From CAIOSQ01 sp044359885 (GTDB lineage: Bacteria > Pseudomonadota > Alphaproteobacteria > CACIAM-22H2), in the NCBI GenBank assembly GCA_044359885.1, contig JBIKLI010000121.1:1-11652 (forward strand): a stretch of DNA of 11,652 nt, in the 5' to 3' direction. The position numbers and the translations under genes were made by a program. Below the pieces are notes generated by a model. The model was not told where the DNA came from, made no database searches, and saw only the letters and a list, made by a program, of their open reading frames with translations. Below are positions 1-6,593 of this stretch, one piece after another (the stretch's first letter is position 1; every line of letters begins with the position of its first letter).

Positions 1-347
1 GCGGGACCCATCTTTCGGCCGCCGCCGGCGAGGTCGCGAAGGACGTCGCGCTGCGGTTCCTGGTCCGGTTCGGCCTGCTGCCCGGCGCGTTCCTCGCCGC
101 CGACAAGGTCGTCGCGCCGCCGCCGCAGCGGCGCTATCTGGTCGAGCGCGTCTTCCGGCCCGCGAGCGACGAGGCGCGCTTCGCCCGCGCCTTCGCCCCC
201 TTCGAAGAATTGTCCGCAGGCGAGCCCATCGTGATAGATGGGGACGAGGTGTTCGTCGCGCCCTTCGACCGCTGCACCGTCCTGATGCCGTCGCCGATCG
301 TCACGCGCGGCAGGGACATGGTGACGCTGGCGGTTCCGATGGCGTGA
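1..347 (+). CDS. Succinylglutamate desuccinylase/aspartoacylase family deacylase, C-terminal part (5' end outside window)
   Basis: The frame is open from the left edge and ends at TGA 345-347, giving about 114 visible residues; the codon split by the edge is probably Cys. The fragment opens with (C)GTH followed by a helix AAAGEVAKDVALRFLVRFGL. This resembles the stretch just after the catalytic Glu in zinc-dependent M14-type aspartoacylase/AstE-like deacylases, which often read ECGQH. The tail, with an acidic turn (VIDGDEV), then APFDRCTVLMPS and a final beta-rich segment, fits the C-terminal beta domain of the same family. Such enzymes remove acyl groups from N-acyl amino acids or related amides. 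The zinc ligands lie upstream, so activity cannot be judged, and the substrate is unknown. A dehydrogenase gene follows 39 bases downstream on the same strand. The family call is by recalled similarity and is fairly but not fully secure. Confidence 0.72.
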   Translation, partial: GTHLSAAAGEVAKDVALRFLVRFGLLPGAFLAADKVVAPPPQRRYLVERVFRPASDEARFARAFAPFEELSAGEPIVIDGDEVFVAPFDRCTVLMPSPIVTRGRDMVTLAVPMA

Positions 348-386
348 ACGGCACGATCCGATCTCACGGAAGAAGAGGGCAGGCTG

Positions 387-1256
387 ATGGCGAAGATCGC
401 GTTCCTGGGTCTGGGTGTCATGGGGTTCCCGATGGCCGGTCATCTGGCCAAGGCTGGACATGACGTCACTGTCTACAACCGCACGGGGGCCAAGGCCGAG
501 GCCTGGACGAAGGTCCACAAGGGCAGGGCTGCCGCAACCCCGGCCGAGGCCGCCCGCGGCCAGGATCTGGTCCTTGCCTGCGTCGGCAACGACAACGACC
601 TGCGCTCCGTGACCTATGGCGACAGCGGTGCCTTCGCGACGATGCGCAAGGGCGCGATCTTCGTCGACCATACGACCGCGTCGGCAGAAATCGCCCGGGA
701 ATTCGACGCCGAGGCGCGCCAGCGCGGCTTCGGCTTCCTCGACGCACCGGTGTCCGGCGGACAGAGCGGGGCCGAGAACGGTCAGCTCGGCATCATGGTC
801 GGTGGGGATCCCGAGACCTATGCCGCGGCGGAGCCGGTGCTGAAGGTCTATGCCAAGGCGATCACGCTGATCGGCCCGGCCGGCGCGGGACAGCTGACCA
901 AGATGGTCAACCAGATCTGCATCGCCGGCCTGGTCCAGGGCCTTTCGGAAGGCATGAATTTCGCGGTCCGGGCCGGGCTGGACGCCGAAAAGGTGCTGTC
1001 GGTGATCACCGCCGGCGCTGCCGGATCCTGGCAGATGAACAATCGCGCCAAGACCATGGTCGCCGGCAAGTTCGATTTCGGCTTCGCCGTCGACTGGATG
1101 CGAAAGGACCTGGGGATCTGCCTCGCGGAGGGCAATCGCAACAAGGCGAGACTGCCGGTGACGGCCCTGGTGGACCAGTTCTACGCCCAGGTCCAGGCCC
1201 GTGGCGGCGGGCGCTGGGACACGTCGAGCCTGATCCATCTGCTGGCCAAGGACTGA
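387..1256 (+). CDS. NAD(P)-dependent beta-hydroxyacid dehydrogenase (3-hydroxyisobutyrate dehydrogenase superfamily)
   Basis: The product has 289 residues, normal for this superfamily of cytosolic oxidoreductases that interconvert beta-hydroxyacids and semialdehydes. The N-terminal Rossmann fold shows GLGVMG at residues 8-13. The second strand ends in Tyr-Asn-Arg-Thr (30-33), an Arg at the spot that usually favours NADP(H). The substrate-binding signature DAPVSGG is at 119-125. The catalytic Lys lies at 172 in GAGQLTKMVNQ, with Asn175 beside it. The all-alpha C-terminal domain carries DWMRKDLGICLAE. The ATG at 387 has the Shine-Dalgarno sequence AAGAGGG at 373-379, seven bases upstream. The closest relatives I recall are bacterial proteins annotated simply as NAD(P)-dependent oxidoreductase. 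3-Hydroxyisobutyrate dehydrogenase, tartronate semialdehyde reductase and glyoxylate/succinic semialdehyde reductase are all possible. Neighbours are a deacylase upstream and an amidohydrolase 34 bases downstream. Confidence 0.92.
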   Translation: MAKIAFLGLGVMGFPMAGHLAKAGHDVTVYNRTGAKAEAWTKVHKGRAAATPAEAARGQDLVLACVGNDNDLRSVTYGDSGAFATMRKGAIFVDHTTASAEIAREFDAEARQRGFGFLDAPVSGGQSGAENGQLGIMVGGDPETYAAAEPVLKVYAKAITLIGPAGAGQLTKMVNQICIAGLVQGLSEGMNFAVRAGLDAEKVLSVITAGAAGSWQMNNRAKTMVAGKFDFGFAVDWMRKDLGICLAEGNRNKARLPVTALVDQFYAQVQARGGGRWDTSSLIHLLAKD

Positions 1257-1290
1257 CTACGCCCGTTCAACGCCAGGAGGCGAGCCGCCC

Positions 1291-2469
1291 ATGCCCGTGA
1301 TCAACCGGATCGCCGCCTTCCACGAGGACATGATCGCCTGGCGTCAGGAGATCCATCGCAATCCGGAAACCGCCTTCGAGGAACATCGCACCGCCGAGTT
1401 CGTCGCCGGCCATCTGGCGGGCTTCGGCCTCGAGGTCCATCGCGGTCTCGCGGGAACCGGGGTGGTGGCGACGCTGCGGGCGGGAAGGGGCGAGCGGGCG
1501 ATCGCGCTGCGGGCCGATCTGGACGCCCTCCACATCCAGGAAAAGAACGCGCTGCCCTACGCGTCCTGCGTGCCGGGCAAGATGCATGCCTGCGGCCATG
1601 ACGGGCACACGGCGATGCTGCTTGGTGCCGCCAGATATCTCTCTGAAACCAAGCGTTTCGATGGCGTCGTTCACTTCGTTTTTCAACCGGCCGAGGAAAA
1701 CGAGGGCGGCGGCCGGGTGATGGTGGAGCAGGGGCTGTTCGAGAAATTCCCCTGCGACGCCGTCTATGGCATGCACAATCTGCCGGGCATGCCGATGGGC
1801 GAATTCGCGATCCGGTCGGGCCCGATGATGGCGTCCTACGACGTGTTCGAGATCACGGTCGAGGGACGCGGCAGCCACGGCGCGATGCCGCATCAATCGA
1901 TCGATCCCGTGGTCGTGGCGGCACAGATCGTCCTCGGGCTGCAGACGATCGTCAGCCGCAACGTCCGGCCGATCGACGCGGCGGTCGTCTCGGTGACCCA
2001 GATCCATGGCGGGGATACCTGGAACGTCATTCCCGAGACGGTGATCCTGCGCGGCACCACTCGCTGCTTCCGGAGCGACCTGCGCGACCTGATGGAGCGG
2101 CGCATCGGCGAGATCGCCAGCTTCATGGCCACCGCCATGGGTGCCACGGCGACGCTGCGCTACGAACGGCGATATCCGCCGCTGGTCAACGAGGACGCGG
2201 CCGTGCGCCGCGCGCTGGCCGCGGCTAAGGACGTCGCGGGCGATCCGCATCGCGTCGCGGGCGAGATGGAACCGGTGATGGGATCGGAAGACTTCGCCTT
2301 CATGCTCGAACGCAAGCCCGGCGCGTATATCATGATCGGCAATGGCGGCGGCGAGGGCGGCCGGAACCTCCACAATCCGCGCTACGACTTCAACGACGCG
2401 ATCCTGCCGATCGGCGCCTCCTACTGGGCGCGGCTGGTCGAAACCACGCTTGGCCGCCCAGAGGCCTGA
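1291..2469 (+). CDS. M20 family metallo-amidohydrolase (HipO/hippurate hydrolase type)
   Basis: The product has 392 residues, typical of M20D aminoacylases that hydrolyse N-acyl amino acids such as hippurate or N-acetyl amino acids. The dinuclear metal site can be read directly: Cys101 and His103 in MHACGHDGH, Glu136 in the AEEN motif with Glu135 beside it as the likely general base, His162 in GMHN, and His361 in LHNPRYDFND. ALRADLDAL (72-80) and the inserted dimerisation domain beginning near VEGRGSHGAMPH are also present. All five expected ligands are intact. The start is supported by a perfect AGGAGG at 1275-1280, ten bases upstream. It follows the dehydrogenase by 34 bases and probably shares its transcript. 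It ends 14 bases from the convergent mazG stop. The exact substrate cannot be told; hippurate hydrolase, N-acetyl-amino-acid deacetylase and carboxypeptidase-like activities all occur in this group. Confidence 0.95.
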   Translation: MPVINRIAAFHEDMIAWRQEIHRNPETAFEEHRTAEFVAGHLAGFGLEVHRGLAGTGVVATLRAGRGERAIALRADLDALHIQEKNALPYASCVPGKMHACGHDGHTAMLLGAARYLSETKRFDGVVHFVFQPAEENEGGGRVMVEQGLFEKFPCDAVYGMHNLPGMPMGEFAIRSGPMMASYDVFEITVEGRGSHGAMPHQSIDPVVVAAQIVLGLQTIVSRNVRPIDAAVVSVTQIHGGDTWNVIPETVILRGTTRCFRSDLRDLMERRIGEIASFMATAMGATATLRYERRYPPLVNEDAAVRRALAAAKDVAGDPHRVAGEMEPVMGSEDFAFMLERKPGAYIMIGNGGGEGGRNLHNPRYDFNDAILPIGASYWARLVETTLGRPEA

Positions 2470-2483
2470 GCGTGCAGTTTTCT

Positions 2484-3296
2484 TCAGCGCCGCTCGCGAG
2501 CTTTCACCCGGCTCCAGGCGGCGTCCATCTCCTCAAGTGAAGCCTGGCCCGGCGGCTTGTCCGTGGCCGCAAGGTCGCTCTCCATCTCCCTGAATCGTCG
2601 CTCGAATTTGGCATTCGCCGCACGCAGGGCCGTCTCGGCGTCCACGCCCGCGAGCCGCGCCACGTTGACCGCGGCGAAGATCAGGTCGCCGATTTCCTCC
2701 GCGACATGCGGCATGCCCGGTTCCTCGAGCGCCGCCGCGACCTCCGCCTGCTCCTCGGCGACCTTGGCATGCGCCAGCCGCGCATCCGCCCAGTCGAAGC
2801 CGATCCGGCTGGCGCGCTTCTGCAGCTTCTGGGCACGGGCGAGCGCCGGCAGATTGATCGGGACGTCGTCCAGCGCGCTGGTCGGCGGCGCGCCGGGCTG
2901 CGCGCGCTTGCGTGCGCGCTCGGCGGCCTTGTGTTCTTCCCAGAGCCGGATCTGCGCCTCCGCGTCCCGGCGCTCGGCGCCGCCGAAGACATGCGGGTGC
3001 CGGGCGATCATCTTGTCCGTGATCTGACGAACGACGTCGGCGAAGCCGAAGGCGCCGCGTTCCTGCGCCATGCGGGCATGGAACACGACCTGGAAGAGCA
3101 GATCGCCCAGTTCTTCGCTCAGGCCGGGCATGTCGCCGCGCGCGATGGCGTCGGCGACTTCGTAGGCTTCCTCGATCGTATAGGGCGCGATCGTCCCGAA
3201 ATCCTGCTCGACGTCCCACGGGCAGCCTTCGGTCGGGTGCCGGAGCTTCGCCATGAGGGCGAGCAGGCGGTCGATGGCAGCGGCATCATCGGTCAT
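2484..3296 (-). CDS. mazG: Nucleoside triphosphate pyrophosphohydrolase MazG
   Basis: MazG hydrolyses (d)NTPs to NMPs plus pyrophosphate, clearing non-canonical nucleotides and, in E. coli, influencing the stringent response. The 270-residue product has the two tandem MazG domains of the full-length type. The first carries GCPWD (24-28), EEAYE (42-46) and EELGD (61-65). A basic, Pro/Ala-rich linker lies around 123-142. The second carries EEQAE (181-185) and EEIGD (200-204). Each domain therefore keeps its EExxE...ExxD metal-binding set. The start at 3296 gives the family's usual N-terminus but has no recognisable Shine-Dalgarno sequence. A strongly A+T-rich block lies just upstream. The gene is last in the minus-strand run, separated from the MBL hydrolase gene by 72 bases, and converges with the M20 gene. 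Confidence 0.96.
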   Translation of the reverse strand: MTDDAAAIDRLLALMAKLRHPTEGCPWDVEQDFGTIAPYTIEEAYEVADAIARGDMPGLSEELGDLLFQVVFHARMAQERGAFGFADVVRQITDKMIARHPHVFGGAERRDAEAQIRLWEEHKAAERARKRAQPGAPPTSALDDVPINLPALARAQKLQKRASRIGFDWADARLAHAKVAEEQAEVAAALEEPGMPHVAEEIGDLIFAAVNVARLAGVDAETALRAANAKFERRFREMESDLAATDKPPGQASLEEMDAAWSRVKARERR

Positions 3297-3309
3297 CGGA
3301 AGATCGCAG

Positions 3310-3340
3310 AATATATATTATCGAAAATATGAATTGTCGT
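3310..3340 (-). promoter_or_regulatory. Candidate sigma-70-type promoter for mazG in an A+T-rich patch
   Basis: Reading the minus strand, ACGACA (3340-3335, 4/6 to TTGACA) is followed after 17 bases by TATATA (3317-3312) or after 19 bases by TATATT (3315-3310, 5/6 to TATAAT). The patch at about 3308-3335 is almost pure A+T inside a roughly two-thirds G+C window. Coding constraint does not explain it, because it lies between the MBL and mazG genes. If used, transcription would begin within about ten bases of the mazG ATG, giving a very short or absent leader. The boxes are read by eye and no transcript evidence is available. Confidence 0.5.
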
Positions 3341-3368
3341 GATCGGCGACCGGGTTGGAAATCCGGGC

Positions 3369-4154
3369 TCAGTCATCGATTTCGAGCACCAAGCCGTCAT
3401 GGCCGGGTTCGACGCCGTCAGGAAGGCGGCGCCTGAGATCGGCATAGTCCAGACGGTGCCCCATATGGGTCAACACCGCCCGACGCGGCCGGACGCGCGC
3501 GATCCAGTCGAGCGTCTGCGGCAGATGGCTATGCCCGACGCTGGGTTCGTCCTGCAGGCAGTCGACGATCCAGGTGTCGATCCCCGCGAGGGCCGCAAAC
3601 CCCTCCTCCGGCATCTCCCGGACATCGGTCGAATAGGCGAAGGGGCCGAACCGCAGGCCCAGGGTCGGGGCCCGCGACCCACCATGGATCTGGTGGAAGG
3701 CGAACACCCGGATGCCGGCGATCTCGACCTCCGTCCCGACGGGGATTTCCCGTGCCACGAGGGACGGCGCATACCAGATGCCCGCATTGGTGCGCGGCGG
3801 GGCGAAGGCATAGCCGAAACGGGACGTCGCCTCGCGCAGGGTAGCGGCGTCGGACCAGATCTCGAGCGGGGCGTTGCGGTGGTAGTTCACCGACCGGAGA
3901 TCGTCGAGCCCGTGCATGTGATCGGCATGGGCATGGGTGAGGATGACCGCGTCGACGGTGGTCAGGCGATGCGCCAGGAACTGCTGGCGCAGATCGGGCG
4001 ACGCATCGACCAGGATGCGACGACCGCCGCTCTCGACCACGATCGACACCCTCAGCCGGCGGTTGCGCGGATCGTCCGAATTGCAGACGGCGCAGGCACA
4101 GCCGATCAGCGGCACGCCGCCCGACCCGCCGCTGCCGAGCATCGTCACCTTCAT
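3369..4154 (-). CDS. MBL-fold metallo-hydrolase, PhnP-like (predicted phosphodiesterase)
   Basis: The product has 261 residues with the metallo-beta-lactamase fold. The dinuclear metal motif is THAHADH, with His74, His76, Asp78 and His79. Further candidate ligands are Asp/His residues in YSTDV, SVGHSH and TH-MGH (His230, His233). The N-terminal GSGGSGGVP is followed by Cys19, Cys21 and Cys24, and His252 sits in the C-terminal GHDGL. This set resembles the structural zinc site of PhnP (C-x-C-x2-C plus a distant His). PhnP is a phosphoribosyl cyclic phosphodiesterase, but no phosphonate genes are in view, so a different phosphodiester substrate is likely. The ATG overlaps the tatD TGA by four bases (ATGA), implying translational coupling. 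In annotated alphaproteobacterial genomes this gene is usually just called MBL fold metallo-hydrolase. Family assignment is firm; the substrate is not known. Confidence 0.9.
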   Translation of the reverse strand: MKVTMLGSGGSGGVPLIGCACAVCNSDDPRNRRLRVSIVVESGGRRILVDASPDLRQQFLAHRLTTVDAVILTHAHADHMHGLDDLRSVNYHRNAPLEIWSDAATLREATSRFGYAFAPPRTNAGIWYAPSLVAREIPVGTEVEIAGIRVFAFHQIHGGSRAPTLGLRFGPFAYSTDVREMPEEGFAALAGIDTWIVDCLQDEPSVGHSHLPQTLDWIARVRPRRAVLTHMGHRLDYADLRRRLPDGVEPGHDGLVLEIDD

Positions 4155-4942
4155 GCGGCGACCGGCAGGCGGGCGCGCGCGAACAGGTCGAGGAAATTGC
4201 GCGTCGTGGCCTCGGCCAGCGCCGCCTCGGACACGCCTTTCAGCCGGGCGACATGGGCCGCGGTATGGACCACGAAGGCCGGCTCGCAGGTCTTGCCCCG
4301 CATCGGGATGGGCGCAAGGAACGGCGCGTCGGTCTCGACCAGCAGCCTGTCGAGCGGGATCTGGCGCACGGTCTCGCGCAGGGCCTCGGCGTTCTTGAAC
4401 GTGACGATGCCGGAAATCGAGATGTAGAGGCCAAGCTTCAACGCATGACGCGCCAGTTCGAGCGAGGACGTGAAGCAGTGCAGGACCCCGGTCAGCGGCC
4501 CCTGCCCGGCCGCCTCGTCGAGCAGCGCCGCCGTATCCGCATCGGCGTCCCTCGTATGCACGATCACCGGCAGACCGGTGGCGCGCGCCGCCGCCAGATG
4601 GGTGCGGAAATTCGCCTGCTGGGCGTCACGCGGGCTCTTGTCGTAGAAGTAATCGAGCCCGGTCTCGCCGATCCCGACCACCTTCGGATGCGCGGCGAGG
4701 TCCACGAGACGGGCGACGTCGGTCGCCTCGGACCCGGCCTCGTGCGGATGGATCCCGACCGAGCAGACGATGTCGGGATGCGCCTCGGCGATGCCGCGCA
4801 CGACATCGAACTCGCGAAGCTTGGTGCCGATGGTCAGCAGGCCACGCAGGCCGGCGCCCCGCGCCCGCGCCAGGATCGACGACAGGTCGCCCGACCGCGC
4901 CAGGTAGTCGAGATGGCAGTGGCTGTCGACGAGGCCGCTCAT
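4151..4942 (-). CDS. tatD: TatD family metal-dependent DNase
   Basis: The product has 263 residues, the normal length for TatD, a TIM-barrel hydrolase of the amidohydrolase superfamily. E. coli TatD is a 3'-5' exonuclease acting on DNA and RNA and implicated in oxidative damage repair. The expected metal ligands are all visible: His8 and His10 in DSHCHLD, Glu93 in GIGETGLDYFY, His129 in VIVHTRDAD, His155 in LHCFT, and Asp205 in ETDAPFL. The open frame continues about 40 codons upstream inside metG, but that extension is Arg/Ser-rich shadow sequence. The ATG at 4942 starts the family N-terminus and lies one base after the metG stop. No clear Shine-Dalgarno sequence is at the right distance, so translational coupling to metG is likely. 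It overlaps the MBL hydrolase gene by four bases. Confidence 0.95.
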   Translation of the reverse strand: MSGLVDSHCHLDYLARSGDLSSILARARGAGLRGLLTIGTKLREFDVVRGIAEAHPDIVCSVGIHPHEAGSEATDVARLVDLAAHPKVVGIGETGLDYFYDKSPRDAQQANFRTHLAAARATGLPVIVHTRDADADTAALLDEAAGQGPLTGVLHCFTSSLELARHALKLGLYISISGIVTFKNAEALRETVRQIPLDRLLVETDAPFLAPIPMRGKTCEPAFVVHTAAHVARLKGVSEAALAEATTRNFLDLFARARLPVAA

Positions 4943-4943
4943 C

Positions 4944-6515
4944 TCAGGACGCCGCCGGCTCCTGGTAGCGGGGGAACACGCCCGCGGGAGGCGGCAGCGG
5001 CGTTCCCGGCGCCAGCGCCACGCCGAACGACGCGAAGTCGCGCTGCGCGGCCGGCACCGCAAGTTGGTCCAGAAGCCGGCCCATGCTGCCGGGCATGAAG
5101 GGCTGCAGCAGCATCGCCACCCGGCGGATCGTCTCCATCAGGACGTAGAGGACGGTGCGCATGCGCGCGGGATCTGTCTTGCGCAAGGTCCAGGGCGCCT
5201 GCGCGTCGACATAGCGGTTGGCTTCCGCGACCACGCCGAACACCGTTTCCAGCGCCCGGCTGAAGGCCTGGGCGACCGCCAGATCGGTGCGCAGCTGGGC
5301 CAGCAGCGCCGAGGCGGCGTCGAGCAGCCGGCGATCCTCCGCGGTCAGGTCTCCCGGCTGCGGCACCGCGCCGCCCGCGTTCTTCTGGACGAAGCTGAGC
5401 ACACGCTGGCCCAGATTGCCGAGATCGTTGGCAAGGTCGGTGTTGATCCGGCGCACGATCGCCGCCTGGCTGAAATCGCCGTCCTGGCCGAACGGCACCT
5501 CGCGCAGCAGGAAATAGCGCACGGGATCGAGCCCGTAGCGGGCGATCATGTCGGCCGGCTTCACCACATTGCCCAGCGACTTGGACATCTTCTGGCCCTC
5601 GACCGTCCACCAGCCATGGGCGAACACCCGGCGTGGGGGCTCCAGACCGGCCGCCTTGAGGAAGGCCGGCCAGTAGACGGCGTGGAACCGCACGATGTCC
5701 TTGCCGACCATGTGCAGGTCCGCGGGCCAGAAGCGGGCGAACAGCCCGTCCGGCTCCCCGGCGTTTCCGGGCCAGCCCAGGGCGCTGACATAGTTCGCGA
5801 GCGCGTCGAGCCAGACATACATGATATGGGCGGGATCGCCCGGAACGGGGATCCCCCATCGGAACGTCGTGCGCGAGATCGACAGGTCGGTCAGCCCGTG
5901 CTTCACGAAGCTGATGACCTCGTTGCGCCGCGACACGGGCCCGACGAACTCGGCATTCCCGCGCGAATAGAGATCGAGAAGCCAGTCCTGCCAGGCCGAC
6001 AGCCGGAAGAAATAGCTCGGCTCCTCGACCCATTCGACCTCGGCGCCCGACGGCGCGCGCTTGCGGCCGTCGGGGCCGGCCACGAGCTCGTCCTCGCCGT
6101 AGAAGGCCTCGTCGCGCACGGCATACCAGCCGGCATATTTGCCGAGATAGATGTTGCTCTCGCCGTTCGGCGCCTTGCTCGCGGCCATGCGCCGCCACAG
6201 CTCGGCGCAGCATACCTTGTGGCGCGCCTCGGTGGTCCGGATGAAGTCGTCGTTGGAGATCTCGAGCTGGGCGGCGAGGTCGCGGAAGTTGCGCGACACC
6301 CGGTCGGTGAAGTCCTGCGGCGACACGCCTGCGTCGCGCGCCGCCTTCTCGACCTTCTGGCCGTGCTCGTCGGTGCCCGTGAGGAAATGGACCTCGCGCC
6401 CGTCGAGCCGCATGAACCGCGCCAGCACGTCGCAGGCCAGCGTCGTGTAGGCGTGGCCGATATGCGGCGCGTCGTTGACGTAATAGATCGGCGTGGTGAC
6501 GTAGAAACGCGTCAT
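4944..6515 (-). CDS. metG: Methionyl-tRNA synthetase
   Basis: Charges tRNA-Met, including the initiator, in the cytosol. The 523-residue class I synthetase shows PIYYVND and HIGH at residues 18-21, FLTGTDEHGQK at 44-54, and KMSKS at 309-313 followed by LGN. The anticodon-binding alpha-helical domain fills the C-terminal third and includes the ANRYVD..APW motif. No Cys-x2-Cys zinc knuckles are seen in the insert, and there is no C-terminal tRNA-binding (EMAP/Trbp111-like) domain. This matches the short MetG type common in Alphaproteobacteria. The ATG at 6515 gives the expected N-terminus. An AAGGA about 13 bases upstream is the only ribosome-binding candidate. The gene is separated from holB by 78 bases, the largest gap within the minus-strand run, so it may have its own promoter. 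It is followed by tatD after one base. Confidence 0.97.
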   Translation of the reverse strand: MTRFYVTTPIYYVNDAPHIGHAYTTLACDVLARFMRLDGREVHFLTGTDEHGQKVEKAARDAGVSPQDFTDRVSRNFRDLAAQLEISNDDFIRTTEARHKVCCAELWRRMAASKAPNGESNIYLGKYAGWYAVRDEAFYGEDELVAGPDGRKRAPSGAEVEWVEEPSYFFRLSAWQDWLLDLYSRGNAEFVGPVSRRNEVISFVKHGLTDLSISRTTFRWGIPVPGDPAHIMYVWLDALANYVSALGWPGNAGEPDGLFARFWPADLHMVGKDIVRFHAVYWPAFLKAAGLEPPRRVFAHGWWTVEGQKMSKSLGNVVKPADMIARYGLDPVRYFLLREVPFGQDGDFSQAAIVRRINTDLANDLGNLGQRVLSFVQKNAGGAVPQPGDLTAEDRRLLDAASALLAQLRTDLAVAQAFSRALETVFGVVAEANRYVDAQAPWTLRKTDPARMRTVLYVLMETIRRVAMLLQPFMPGSMGRLLDQLAVPAAQRDFASFGVALAPGTPLPPPAGVFPRYQEPAAS

Positions 6516-6553
6516 TGGCTCGCTGCCGTCCTTCGGGCCTGGGGCAGAGCTTA

Positions 6554-6581
6554 CCTATATGCTCGATGGGGGCGAGGCAAG
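6554..6581 (-). promoter_or_regulatory. Weak candidate promoter ahead of metG
   Basis: In the 78-base gap between holB and metG, the minus strand reads CTTGCC (6581-6576), a 16-base spacer, then TATAGG (6559-6554). This would place a transcript start roughly 30 bases before the metG ATG. CTTGCC resembles the alphaproteobacterial CTTGAC -35 form, but the -10 matches only moderately. I see no T-box, SAM-responsive element or terminator-like hairpin with a T-run in this gap. It was read by eye and is low confidence. Confidence 0.28.
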
Positions 6582-6593
6582 GCGCCGCCGCCG

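Noticed and set aside
2464..2496. A bidirectional terminator between the convergent M20 and mazG genes.
   Set aside because: Only a 5-base GAGCG/CGCTC pairing with an 18-base loop is visible, which is too weak to call.
2902..2919. A GCGCGC inverted repeat in mazG.
   Set aside because: It lies in the Arg/Ala-rich linker between the two MazG domains and is a low-complexity result of GC-rich codons.
3350..3366. A 17-base hairpin (7-base arms, GGA loop) after the MBL gene as a terminator.
   Set aside because: On the minus-strand transcript one pair becomes an A-C mismatch and no T-run follows, so intrinsic termination is not supported.
3339..4427. A 362-codon plus-strand open frame opposite the MBL and tatD genes.
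   Set aside because: The opposite strand carries intact catalytic motifs in two coupled genes; this frame is composition-driven.
4943..5062. A 40-residue N-terminal extension of TatD.
   Set aside because: The Arg/Ser-rich extension lies inside metG, and the TatD family begins at the DSHCHLD motif after the ATG at 4942.
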